Source: an uncultured Gemmiger sp. (lineage in GTDB: Bacteria; Bacillota; Clostridia; Oscillospirales; Ruminococcaceae). Taken from it: a DNA stretch of 64,000 nt. Each line of letters starts with the position of its first letter. Position 1 is the first letter of the stretch. Shown one piece after another: positions 39,782-47,340 of the stretch. Location of the stretch: the NCBI GenBank assembly GCA_944388175.1, contig CALXHR010000003.1, forward strand, positions 1-64,000, read 5' to 3'. Under the pieces are notes generated by a model, which ran no database searches, had not been told where the DNA came from, and saw nothing but the letters and a program-made list of their open reading frames with translations. A program made the position numbers and the translations under genes.

Positions 39782-39821
39782 GAAAAAGGCGAAGATACAT
39801 TGTTTTTAATGTATCTTCGCC
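39782..39821 (-). terminator. Phage-supplied terminator for the tRNA transcript
   Basis: GGCGAAGATACAT pairs with ATGTATCTTCGCC (39788-39821), followed on the minus strand by TTTTTCTTC. After integration this hairpin replaces the host terminator now left at 7036-7069. Confidence 0.82.
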
Positions 39822-39830
39822 AATAATTAG

Positions 39831-39854
39831 AAGTCGGAGTGACGGGATTCGAAC
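39831..39854 (-). repeat. attR core within tRNA-Pro
   Basis: Identical over 24 bases to 7073-7096; covers the T-arm and acceptor 3' end of the tRNA. Confidence 0.95.
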
Positions 39855-39906
39855 CCACGGCCTCTTGGTCCCGAACCAAGCGCGCTACCAACTGCGCTAC
39901 ACCCCG
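39834..39906 (-). tRNA. tRNA-Pro (anticodon CGG), prophage attachment gene
   Basis: The minus strand folds into a full cloverleaf: acceptor CGGGGTG/CACTCCG, anticodon stem CTTGG/CCAAG with loop TTCGGGA, T-loop TTCGAAT. CCA is not encoded. The last 21 bases belong to the att core, so the gene is whole after integration. Confidence 0.95.
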
Positions 39907-39939
39907 ACAAAAAACCGCAGCAGCGCTGCTGCTGCGGTG

Positions 39940-40013
39940 TGGTTGGGGATGAGAGGATCGAACTCCCACGGGCGGAGTCAGAGTCCGCTGCACTACCATT
40001 ATGCGAATCCCCA
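39940..40013 (-). tRNA. tRNA-Gln (anticodon CTG)
   Basis: Acceptor TGGGGAT/ATCCCCA, anticodon stem GCGGA/TCCGC with loop CTCTGAC, discriminator A and encoded CCA. First gene of the leftward tRNA transcript. Confidence 0.95.
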
Positions 40014-40050
40014 ATAGGTGGTTGCGGGCGCTTGCCCTCAACGCTTATCT

Positions 40051-40079
40051 ATTATAGCGGCTCAAGCCCCGTTTGTCAA
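40051..40079 (-). promoter_or_regulatory. Consensus promoter of the tRNA-Gln/tRNA-Pro unit
   Basis: On the minus strand TTGACA and TATAAT, both perfect, are spaced by 17 bases, 38 bases upstream of tRNA-Gln. Confidence 0.92.
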
Positions 40080-40147
40080 CAGATTTTTTACCGGTTTTTT
40101 CATCTTTTTGCCCCTTGCGCAGCATCGCGCTTTTTTGGGGCGCAGGG

Positions 40148-40176
40148 TTGACAAGCCGCCCCTGGTGGCGTACATT
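40148..40176 (+). promoter_or_regulatory. Putative pfkA promoter
   Basis: TTGACA and TACATT are spaced by 17 bases, 67 bases upstream of the start codon. Confidence 0.6.
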
Positions 40177-40243
40177 TATAGTAACCGGTGCGGCCGCGGC
40201 CGTACCCAACCCCCGCGTGCGGCGCGGTATAGGAGGTATTTGT

Positions 40244-41320
40244 ATGGCAATTCGTGTTGGCATCCTGACATCCGGCGGCGACTGCCCCGGCCTGAACGCA
40301 ACCATCCGCGGCGCGGCCAAGGCGCTGTACCAGCGCATGGGCGACAAAGTGGAGATCGTCGGCATCCAAAACGGCTATGACGGCCTGATTAACGGCCATT
40401 ACCGCACGATGCACCCCAGCGAGTTTTCCGGCATTTTGACGGTGGGCGGCACCATTTTGGGCACCAAGCGCACGCCGTTTAAAAAGATGCGCGTGATTGA
40501 GGACGACAAGGTGGATAAGGTCGCCGCCATGAAAAAGACCTACAAAGAGGCCAAGCTGGACTGCCTGCTGTGCCTGGGCGGCAACGGCACCCACAAGACG
40601 GCGAACCTGCTCAGCCAGGAGGGGCTCAACATCATCGGCCTGCCCAAGACCATCGACAACGACATCTACGGCACCGACGTGACGTTCGGCTTCCACACGG
40701 CGGTGGACATTGCCACCGAGGTCATCGACCGCATCCACACCACGGCCGGCAGCCACAGCCGCGTGATGTGCATTGAGATCATGGGCAACAAGGCCGGCTG
40801 GCTGACGCTGTACTCCGGCATTGCGGGCGGCGCCGACATCATCCTGATCCCCGAGCACCCCTACGATATCGAGAAAGTCGCTTCGGCCGTGGAAAAACGC
40901 GCCAAGGCCGGCAAGAACTTCTCGATTCTGGCGGTGGCCGAGGGCGCGTTCTCGGTCGAAGAGGGCAAGATGAAACGCAAGGAGTGGACGGCCAAGCGCG
41001 CTGAAGCCGGCTACACCACCGCGACCAACCGCATCGCCCAACAGATTGAGAAAATGACGGGCGCCGAGACGCGCATCTGCGTGCCCGGCCACATGCAGCG
41101 CGGCGGCAGCCCCAGCGCCTACGACCGCGTGCTGGCCACCCAGTTTGGCTCCTACGCGGCCAGCCTGGTGGCGGACGAGCATTACGGCGTGACGGTGGCC
41201 ATGGTCAACCGCCATGTCACCAGCAACCCGCTGGCCGACATTGCCGGCAAGTCCCGCCTGGTGCCCGACGACTGCGATATGCTCAACGTCGCCCGCTCTA
41301 TGGGCATCAGCCTGGGTTGA
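40244..41320 (+). CDS. pfkA: 6-phosphofructokinase (group with Gly/Lys specificity pair)
   Basis: 358 residues. Phosphorylates fructose-6-phosphate to fructose-1,6-bisphosphate in glycolysis. MAIRVGILTSGGDCPGLNA is the nucleotide loop; GGNGTHKTA (112-120) and PKTIDND (134-140, catalytic Asp) are the active-site segments; RIGH-like CVPGHMQRGG closes the substrate site. Gly115 is typical of ATP use, Lys135 of pyrophosphate use, so it is the mixed G/K type, usually ATP-dependent. ATG after TAGGAGG. The frame is open upstream but only this start has a ribosome site. Confidence 0.92.
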   Translation: MAIRVGILTSGGDCPGLNATIRGAAKALYQRMGDKVEIVGIQNGYDGLINGHYRTMHPSEFSGILTVGGTILGTKRTPFKKMRVIEDDKVDKVAAMKKTYKEAKLDCLLCLGGNGTHKTANLLSQEGLNIIGLPKTIDNDIYGTDVTFGFHTAVDIATEVIDRIHTTAGSHSRVMCIEIMGNKAGWLTLYSGIAGGADIILIPEHPYDIEKVASAVEKRAKAGKNFSILAVAEGAFSVEEGKMKRKEWTAKRAEAGYTTATNRIAQQIEKMTGAETRICVPGHMQRGGSPSAYDRVLATQFGSYAASLVADEHYGVTVAMVNRHVTSNPLADIAGKSRLVPDDCDMLNVARSMGISLG

Positions 41321-41343
41321 GCCTGCCGCCCTTTCTCAACAGC

Positions 41344-41376
41344 AAACGCCCTGTCTGCCGACAGGGCGTTTTTTTG
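41344..41376. terminator. Terminator between pfkA and the convergent phosphatase
   Basis: AACGCCCTGTC pairs with GACAGGGCGTT around TGCC, followed by T's on the plus strand. Confidence 0.9.
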
Positions 41377-41382
41377 TTGCGT

Positions 41383-42189
41383 TTACTCCAAGTAAAAATC
41401 CCGCAGCGCCTGCAGGCGCGCGGCGTCCAGGCCGTATTCGGCCGCAAAGTAGGCTTCAAAACTGCCGAACCGCCGCAAAATTTCGTCCAGCGTGCCCTCG
41501 GCCATCGGACGGCTGACCCCCTCGACCGAGAGCAGCAGTTTGCGCTCCTGCGCCGTCTTGCCGCGCAGCGAGGACGCAATGATTGCGCGCCGGTACCGGT
41601 TGGTGAGCATATAGTCGGTCAGTGCGTCGGCGCGGCCCACGCCCAGCGCCAGTAAAATCAGCATGGCGGCGATGCCGGTGCGGTCCTTGCCGCAGGTGCA
41701 GTGGAACAAGAGCGGCGCGCGGTGCTGTTCCAGCAGCGTGAACAGCGTGTGGTACGCCGGGTTGCCGAACGGCATCTGGCGGTAGAGCGCGGCGAACCAC
41801 TCGTAGTCGTGCACGGGGCGGCCCAGCGCTTTTTCGTAGGCGGCTTTCTCGGCCGCCAGGCGCGTGATGCCGGCGGCGGAAAAGTCCATCTCGCTGCCGT
41901 CGGCCATGCGCATGGCGCACACACGCCGGTACTGCGCGCCCGGCAGCGGCGGGTCGGGATGCTGGGCGGCTTCGCCCGCGCTGCGCAGGTCCAGCACCTC
42001 GCACAAACGCCAGCTTTGCAGCGCCGCCCGGTCCGCCGGGGTGCGCAGCGCATCCATGTTGCCGCCGCGGTACAAAAGGCCGTAGCGCACCGTGCGGCCG
42101 TCGGCGGCCGGGTAGCCGCCCAGTTCCCGGAAATTGACCGCGCCCTGCAGCGCGATCTCGCTGCCCGGCGCGGGGTGTTGCTGCGGCAT
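41383..42189 (-). CDS. Tyrosine-protein phosphatase (PTP-like)
   Basis: 268 residues. The P-loop HCTCGKDRTG (Cys of the CX5R motif near residue 165) and the start VNFRELGGYPAADGRTVRYG, followed by LYRGG, are typical of the bacterial Tyr/phosphoinositide phosphatase family (Y_phosphatase3). It removes phosphate from phosphotyrosine or a lipid/sugar phosphate; the substrate is unknown. ATG after GGGGAGGGGG. The open frame upstream belongs to the shadow of the kinase gene. Confidence 0.85.
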   Translation of the reverse strand: MPQQHPAPGSEIALQGAVNFRELGGYPAADGRTVRYGLLYRGGNMDALRTPADRAALQSWRLCEVLDLRSAGEAAQHPDPPLPGAQYRRVCAMRMADGSEMDFSAAGITRLAAEKAAYEKALGRPVHDYEWFAALYRQMPFGNPAYHTLFTLLEQHRAPLLFHCTCGKDRTGIAAMLILLALGVGRADALTDYMLTNRYRRAIIASSLRGKTAQERKLLLSVEGVSRPMAEGTLDEILRRFGSFEAYFAAEYGLDAARLQALRDFYLE

Positions 42190-42283
42190 GCCGCGCCCCC
42201 CTCCCCTGTTGATGGTTTGCCTGTCTATCTTACCACAACGCCCCGGCGCAGGGCAAGCATCCTGTGCCAGGGCGTCCTGTTTT

Positions 42284-43192
42284 TTATGGCAGCTGCGCAA
42301 GCAGGCGGTCGATGTCGGCCCGCGCGGCCAGCCCGACGCTGAACGCCGTGGCGCTGCCGCAGGCGGTGCCAAGACGTAGGGCCTGCCGGTAAGAACCGCT
42401 TTGCTGCCAGCCTGCCAGAAAACCGGCCAGCATGCTGTCGCCCGCGCCGACGCTGTTGACGACCGTGCCCCGGGGCGCGCAGACGCGGTGCACGGCGCCG
42501 GTCTCGTCCAGCAACAGCGCGCCGTCGCCGGCCATGCTGACCAGCACGTTGCGCGCGCCCCGGGCCTGCAGCGCCCGCGCAGCGGCTTCAATTTCGCCGT
42601 CGCCGTGCAGCGCCCGCCCCGCCAGTTCGGCCAGTTCGTGGTGGTTGGGCTTGATGAGGAACGGCCCGTAGGGCAGCACTTTGGCCAGCAGCGGCCCGGC
42701 GGCGTCCACCACGGCGTCCACGCCCCGGCCCTGCAGCCGGGCCAGAATGTCCTCATAGGTATCGGCGGGCAGGCTGGGCGGGATGCTGCCCGCCAGCACC
42801 AGCACATCCCCCGCTTGCAGCGCGTCGAGCTTCTGGTACAGCGCTTCCCTTGCGGCCGGCGGGATGGCCGGCCCCGCGCCGTTGAGTTCGGTCTCCTGCC
42901 CGGCCTTGATCTTGACGTTGATGCGGGTCATGCCGTGCGGCAGGCGGATGAGATCGGTCTGCAGGCCCTGGGCGGCCAGCCCCCGTTCCAGCCAGACGCC
43001 GGTCTCGCCGGCCACAAAGCCCAGCGCCACGCTGGGGCAGCCCAGCCGGGCCAGCACGCCGGACACATTGATGCCCTTGCCGCCCAGCACATATTCCTCC
43101 CCCGCCGCGCGGTTGACGGTCCCCGCCTGCAGCGGGGCGTTCAGCCGCACCACACAGTCGATGGCCGGGTTAAAGGTCACGGTATAGATCAT
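42284..43192 (-). CDS. 1-phosphofructokinase family sugar-phosphate kinase
   Basis: 302 residues of the PfkB fold. MIYTVTFNPAIDCVVRL at the start, GGKGINVSGVLARLG (sugar site) and GAGDSMLAGFLAGW with the catalytic Asp near residue 252 are diagnostic of the FruK/LacC group. FruK converts fructose-1-phosphate to fructose-1,6-bisphosphate; LacC uses tagatose-6-phosphate. No fructose PTS gene is adjacent, so the substrate is not settled. ATG after AAGGGAAC. Confidence 0.85.
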   Translation of the reverse strand: MIYTVTFNPAIDCVVRLNAPLQAGTVNRAAGEEYVLGGKGINVSGVLARLGCPSVALGFVAGETGVWLERGLAAQGLQTDLIRLPHGMTRINVKIKAGQETELNGAGPAIPPAAREALYQKLDALQAGDVLVLAGSIPPSLPADTYEDILARLQGRGVDAVVDAAGPLLAKVLPYGPFLIKPNHHELAELAGRALHGDGEIEAAARALQARGARNVLVSMAGDGALLLDETGAVHRVCAPRGTVVNSVGAGDSMLAGFLAGWQQSGSYRQALRLGTACGSATAFSVGLAARADIDRLLAQLP

Positions 43193-43327
43193 GGGGCGTT
43201 CCCTTCTTTATTTTGGTTTGCGTGGTTCAGGCGGCGCCGGGCCGGGTGACCGGCGTCAGCGGAATGCTTTCGTCCAACAGCGCGCCGCGGCTGGCGATGG
43301 CATAGCGGGTGTACCCGTCGGTTCCGT

Positions 43328-44608
43328 TCAGTTGCCGTCGTCGTAGGCTACCACCGGCACACCGGCGTAGGGGTCCGGGGTTTCGGGCGGCAGCGCCTGC
43401 ATGTACGCGTGCATAGCTTCGGCCACCTTTTTGCTGTAGGCCACCGCTTCCACCACGGTGCGCGCGCCCTTGACGGCGTCGCCGCTGGCAAAAATGCCGG
43501 GCACGTTGGTGCGGCCGCACTCGTCGGTGACAAACAGGCCGCGCTCGTTGGTCTTAAGGTCTTTCTCGTCCTCGGTGATCGTCGTGCAGGGGCCCTGGCT
43601 GACCGAGACAATAACGCTGTCCGCCGGGTAAAGTTTTTCGCTGCCGGAAATCTCGGTCAGCGTGCCGTCCTCTGCTTCCGCCAGGTCGCAAAAGACGACG
43701 CCCTGCCCGGTGATCTCCAGCGGTTTTTTGTTGTAGTGGAACCGCACGCCTTCCAGCCTGGCATAGCTGGCTTCGTAGTCGCTGGCCGCAAGTTTCCGCG
43801 TCAGAGAGAAACACTCGACATGGCGGGTGCCGTGGCGCAGCGCCGTGCGGCAGACGTCCATGGCCGCGTTGCCCGCCCCAATGACGATGAGCCGGCTGCC
43901 CAGGTGGTAGACGTCGGGGTTTTGCAGGTAGTTGATGGCAAAATGCACGTTGCCCAGGCTTTCGCCCCTGATGCGCAGCGTGTTGGGCCGCCACACGCCG
44001 GTGCCGATGAAGATGGCCCTGTAGCCGTCGCGGAACAGGTCCTCGATCCGCAGGGCCTTGCCGACGTCGGTGTTGGGGCGGACCTTGATGTCCTTCAGGC
44101 GCAGGTGGCGGTACTCAAAATCGTCGAGCACGCTTTTGGGCAGGCGGAACTCGGGGATGCCGTAGCGCAGCACGCCGCCGATTTTGTCGTGGCTTTCAAA
44201 AATCGTGACGTCGTAACCGTAGCGCGCCAGAATGACAGCGATGGTCAGCCCCGCCGGGCCGGAACCGATGATGGCCGCTTTTTTGCCGTTGGGCTTTGCC
44301 GGGCCCTGGGTCATCTGGCTGGCATAGGTCGAGGAAATGTAGTTTTCAATGACCGAAAAATGCACCGGCGCGCCCTTGATGCCCTGCACGCAGTGGCCTT
44401 CGCACTGGTTCTCATGGTTGCAGACAAGCGAGCAGACCGTCGTTAAGGGGTTGTTCTCAAACAACATGCGGCCTGCTTCGTTGAGTTTGTTGGCCTTGAG
44501 CAGGCGGATGACCTCCGGGATGTTGGTGTGGATGGGGCAGCCCTGCTGGCAGCGCGGATTTTTGCACCCCAGGCAGTGGTTGGCTTCGTCCATAACGTGC
44601 AGCGCCAT
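43328..44608 (-). CDS. GltD-like NAD(P)-linked FAD/FeS oxidoreductase
   Basis: 426 residues of the glutamate-synthase-small-subunit family. The N-terminus binds iron-sulfur clusters (CLGCKNPRCQQGCPIHTNIP; CNHENQCEGHC), then FAD (IGSGPAGLTIA near 116) and NAD(P) (VIGAGNAAMDVC near 240). It can pass electrons from NAD(P)H to a partner subunit. No glutamate synthase large subunit is adjacent, so it may act with NfnA-, DPD- or other partners coded elsewhere. ATG after GGAAGTTGACT. Confidence 0.88.
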   Translation of the reverse strand: MALHVMDEANHCLGCKNPRCQQGCPIHTNIPEVIRLLKANKLNEAGRMLFENNPLTTVCSLVCNHENQCEGHCVQGIKGAPVHFSVIENYISSTYASQMTQGPAKPNGKKAAIIGSGPAGLTIAVILARYGYDVTIFESHDKIGGVLRYGIPEFRLPKSVLDDFEYRHLRLKDIKVRPNTDVGKALRIEDLFRDGYRAIFIGTGVWRPNTLRIRGESLGNVHFAINYLQNPDVYHLGSRLIVIGAGNAAMDVCRTALRHGTRHVECFSLTRKLAASDYEASYARLEGVRFHYNKKPLEITGQGVVFCDLAEAEDGTLTEISGSEKLYPADSVIVSVSQGPCTTITEDEKDLKTNERGLFVTDECGRTNVPGIFASGDAVKGARTVVEAVAYSKKVAEAMHAYMQALPPETPDPYAGVPVVAYDDGN

Positions 44609-44698
44609 AGTCAACTTCCTTTCCGTGTGGTGGCAGCGTACCGATTTTGTTCGTGAAAAAGGCAACAAAGTTCCCGTTTGCGCGCTTTTTCTCCATAA

Positions 44699-44726
44699 AT
44701 TATACTACCACCGGTTTGGCGGTAAA
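44699..44726 (-). promoter_or_regulatory. Putative promoter of the GltD-like gene
   Basis: On the minus strand TTTACC and TATAAT are spaced by 16 bases, overlapping the end of the upstream tmcAL gene. Confidence 0.5.
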
Positions 44727-45866
44727 CGCAAGCCCCATCGGCAGGATTTTTTTGCGGCATAGGGCGCTCAAATCCACAACCCGGCTGTGCAGCGCGCCGA
44801 CGCGCTGTGCCGCGGCCCCGGTGCGCATCAAATCGGCCAGCGAGGTGCCGGCCGGCAGCGCGGCGTGTTTCAGGCAGGGTAGCGCTTCTTTCCGTGCGCC
44901 CAGCACCAGCAAAAACGGCGGGGCGGGCAGGTCGGGCGGGGTGCCCAGCGCGGCGTCCCACACCAGGCGGCGCAGCCGGGCATGGGGGTAGCGCTTGGTT
45001 TTTAAGCGGGTGTAGAGGTCCTCCAGCCCGGTGGCTGCGCGCACGGCGGCGGCCAGGCGGTGTTCCAGCCCCTCGCTGACGCCGCGCACGGCGGCAAAGT
45101 CTGCTTCCGGGCGCGCGCGCAGCAGCGCCAGCAGCGCGGTCTCCAGCCGGGCCGGGCTCAACAGCAGGCCATCGGCCTGCGCCTGTGTATAAAGCGCCTG
45201 GGCGGCGGGCGGCACGTACGGCGCCCAGGTTTGTACCGGCTGGGCGCGCAGGTGGCTGGCGCTGGCCATGGCCGTGCCCGCGTGCCAACCCGGCGCGCCG
45301 CCGTGCGCCGCACCCCAGCGCGGCAGGGCCAGCGGCGTCAAGGGCGCGTTTTGGGCGCGGATGGCCTTGCAGTACTCAATGCCCAAAATGTTGTTGGGCG
45401 TGCGCAGCAGCGCGCCCAGGCCCGGTTCCAGCGTTTCGGCCGCCGCGGCGCGGGCGGCGGCGTACGTCCTGCCGGCGGCCAGGTGTTGGCGCACCAGCGG
45501 CTGCAGCGCTTCGCTTTGCAGCACGCCGGCCGCGTGCAGCAGCCGCGCGGCGTGCGGCGTTTCGGCCCCAAAGGCCAGCGTGTCGCACCCCAGCGCCGCC
45601 AGCAGCGCGACGCCGGCGGCGGCAAACTGCTCGGCCGTAGCGCAGGCGTAGGGCGCGGGCAGCGCCACGACGAGGTCTACCCCGGCCGTCAGCGCCGCAC
45701 GCACGCGCACGCTTTCCGGCAAAATGGGCGCGCCGCCGCGCTGCACCGCGCCGCTGCTCAGGCAGACGGCGATGCGCTGCGCCCCGGCCCGGCGCACGGC
45801 AGCCAGCTGGGCCGCGTGCCCGTTGTGGAAAGGATCGTATTCGGCAATGATACCGGCGAACTCCAT
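44700..45866 (-). CDS. tmcAL: tRNA(Met) cytidine acetate ligase TmcAL (YlbM type)
   Basis: 388 residues. GIIAEYDPFHNGH at the N-terminus holds the nucleotidyltransferase HxGH motif, and SSGAVQRGGAPILP follows as in YlbM/TmcAL. In Bacillus TmcAL uses acetate and ATP to form N4-acetylcytidine at the wobble base of elongator tRNA-Met. The C-terminal half is very Ala-rich. ATG after GGGAGGTTAT; an upstream open frame has no ribosome site. Divergent from ackA with a short shared region, which fits a common link to acetate. Confidence 0.85.
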   Translation of the reverse strand: MEFAGIIAEYDPFHNGHAAQLAAVRRAGAQRIAVCLSSGAVQRGGAPILPESVRVRAALTAGVDLVVALPAPYACATAEQFAAAGVALLAALGCDTLAFGAETPHAARLLHAAGVLQSEALQPLVRQHLAAGRTYAAARAAAAETLEPGLGALLRTPNNILGIEYCKAIRAQNAPLTPLALPRWGAAHGGAPGWHAGTAMASASHLRAQPVQTWAPYVPPAAQALYTQAQADGLLLSPARLETALLALLRARPEADFAAVRGVSEGLEHRLAAAVRAATGLEDLYTRLKTKRYPHARLRRLVWDAALGTPPDLPAPPFLLVLGARKEALPCLKHAALPAGTSLADLMRTGAAAQRVGALHSRVVDLSALCRKKILPMGLAFTAKPVVV

Positions 45867-45917
45867 ATAACCTCCCTGCAGGTGTGCAAAAAATGTTTGA
45901 TTCTGCGGTTCTTGTCC

Positions 45918-45946
45918 TTGCAAATCGCCTGACCCCATTATATAAT
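45918..45946 (+). promoter_or_regulatory. ackA promoter
   Basis: TTGCAA and a perfect TATAAT are spaced by 17 bases, 57 bases upstream of the start codon. Confidence 0.85.
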
Positions 45947-46003
45947 AAAATCAACGATACGAAAAGGGCGCTGTTGCCCTATTGCTTTAAAGGAGGATCC
46001 CCC

Positions 46004-47233
46004 ATGAAAATTCTGGTCATTAACTGCGGTTCTTCGAGCCTGAAATACCAGCTCATCGACATGGACGGCGAAAAGGTGCTGTGCAAGGGCCTGTGCGAGC
46101 GCATTGGCATGGAGAGCAGCATGATTACCCATGACGCCAACGGCGAAAAGCGCACGACGCCCGCCATCTTCCCCACCCACAACGAGGCGTTCCTGGAAGT
46201 CGTCAAGAAGATGACCACCGGCGACGGCAAGGTGATCGAGGATGTGAGCGAGATCGACGCCATCGGCCACCGCGTCGTGCACGGCGGTGAAAAGTTCAAA
46301 AAGAGCTGCCTGATTACGCCGGAAGTCGTGCAGGCCATCCGCGAACTGTCCCCGCTGGCCCCGCTGCACAACCCGGCGGCCATCCTGGGCATCGAAGCTT
46401 CCTACAAAGTGTTTGGCGCGGACAAGCCCAACGTTGCGGTGTTCGACACGGCGTTCCATTCCACCATGCCGCCCAAAGCCTACATGTACGCCATCCCCTA
46501 TGAGTATTACGAGAAGTACGGCGTGCGCCGCTACGGCTTCCACGGCACCAGCCACAAATACGTCAGCCACCGCGCCGCGCAGTTTCTGGAAGAGCCCATT
46601 GAGCGCCTGAAGCTCATCACCTGCCACCTGGGCAACGGTTCCTCCATCGCCGCGGTCGACCAGGGCCGCGTCGTCGACACCTCGATGGGCATGACCCCGC
46701 TGGCCGGCCTGATGATGGGCACCCGCTGCGGCGACCTGGACCCCTCGGTGGTCAACTACCTCAAATACACGCTGGATATCACCGGCCACCAGCTGGATGA
46801 AATTCTGAACAAGAAATCCGGCCTGCTGGGCATTTCCGGCGTTTCCAGCGACAAGCGCGACGTCGAGGCCGCCGCCAAAGAGGGCAACCCCCGCGCGCAG
46901 CTGGCCAGCGATATGCTGAACTACCAGATCAAAAAGACCATCGGCAGCTACATTGCGGCGATGGGCGGCGTGGACGCCATCGTCTTTACCGGCGGCATCG
47001 GCGAGCATGACGCCGACTCCCGCGCCAAAATCTGCCACCACATGGACTGGCTGGGCATCCGCATCGACACCGACAAGAACCGCGACGCCCACAACCAGCA
47101 CAAGGACGTGGTGGAGATTACGGCCTGGGGCGCGCGCGTGCGCACGCTGATTATTGAGACGAACGAGGAACTGATGATTGCCCGCGACACCCAGGAAGTG
47201 CTGCAGGCCCCCGCCGAGGGCGAAGAGGACTGA
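46004..47233 (+). CDS. ackA: Acetate kinase
   Basis: 409 residues. Makes ATP and acetate from acetyl phosphate in fermentation. Diagnostic segments: MKILVINCGSSSLKYQLID at the start, GHRVVHGG, RYGFHGTSHKYVS, HLGNGSS, and FTGGIGEHDADSR near the end. Length normal for the family. ATG after AAAGGAGG. No pta gene lies next to it in this window. Flanked by its own promoter and terminator. Confidence 0.97.
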   Translation: MKILVINCGSSSLKYQLIDMDGEKVLCKGLCERIGMESSMITHDANGEKRTTPAIFPTHNEAFLEVVKKMTTGDGKVIEDVSEIDAIGHRVVHGGEKFKKSCLITPEVVQAIRELSPLAPLHNPAAILGIEASYKVFGADKPNVAVFDTAFHSTMPPKAYMYAIPYEYYEKYGVRRYGFHGTSHKYVSHRAAQFLEEPIERLKLITCHLGNGSSIAAVDQGRVVDTSMGMTPLAGLMMGTRCGDLDPSVVNYLKYTLDITGHQLDEILNKKSGLLGISGVSSDKRDVEAAAKEGNPRAQLASDMLNYQIKKTIGSYIAAMGGVDAIVFTGGIGEHDADSRAKICHHMDWLGIRIDTDKNRDAHNQHKDVVEITAWGARVRTLIIETNEELMIARDTQEVLQAPAEGEED

Positions 47234-47278
47234 CCTCTCCCCTGCCCGGCCGGGCAGAAACACAAAAAAGACAAAGAA

Positions 47279-47314
47279 CCGGGCGGCTCCCAAAAGGGAG
47301 CCGCCCGGCTTTTT
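47279..47314. terminator. Terminator between ackA and pnp
   Basis: CCGGGCGGCTCCC pairs with GGGAGCCGCCCGG around AAAA, followed by CTTTTTG. Confidence 0.92.
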
Positions 47315-47340
47315 GTGTATGCCGATGGGTTGCGGCCGGC

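Larger units (their letters stand above)
7073..39854. mobile_element. Integrated siphovirus-type prophage (tail-tip module missing)
   Basis: About 32.8 kb between two copies of a 24-bp repeat that includes the 3' end of tRNA-Pro. The order is integrase, leftward lysogeny/defence cassette, repressor and Cro, early and replication genes, late regulators, terminase, portal, MuF protein, scaffold, capsid, connectors, tail tube, chaperones, tape measure, then endolysin and holin. Gene overlaps of the GTGA/ATGA type are frequent in the rightward region. No distal-tail, tail-endopeptidase or fibre gene is present between tape measure and lysin. Confidence 0.95.

Noticed and set aside
43227-43328. 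Protein-like reading (NGTDGYTRYAIASRG) in a shifted frame after the GltD-like gene
   Set aside because: No start codon or ribosome site, and the GltD-like protein has a normal length; could be a decayed extension but evidence is too thin.
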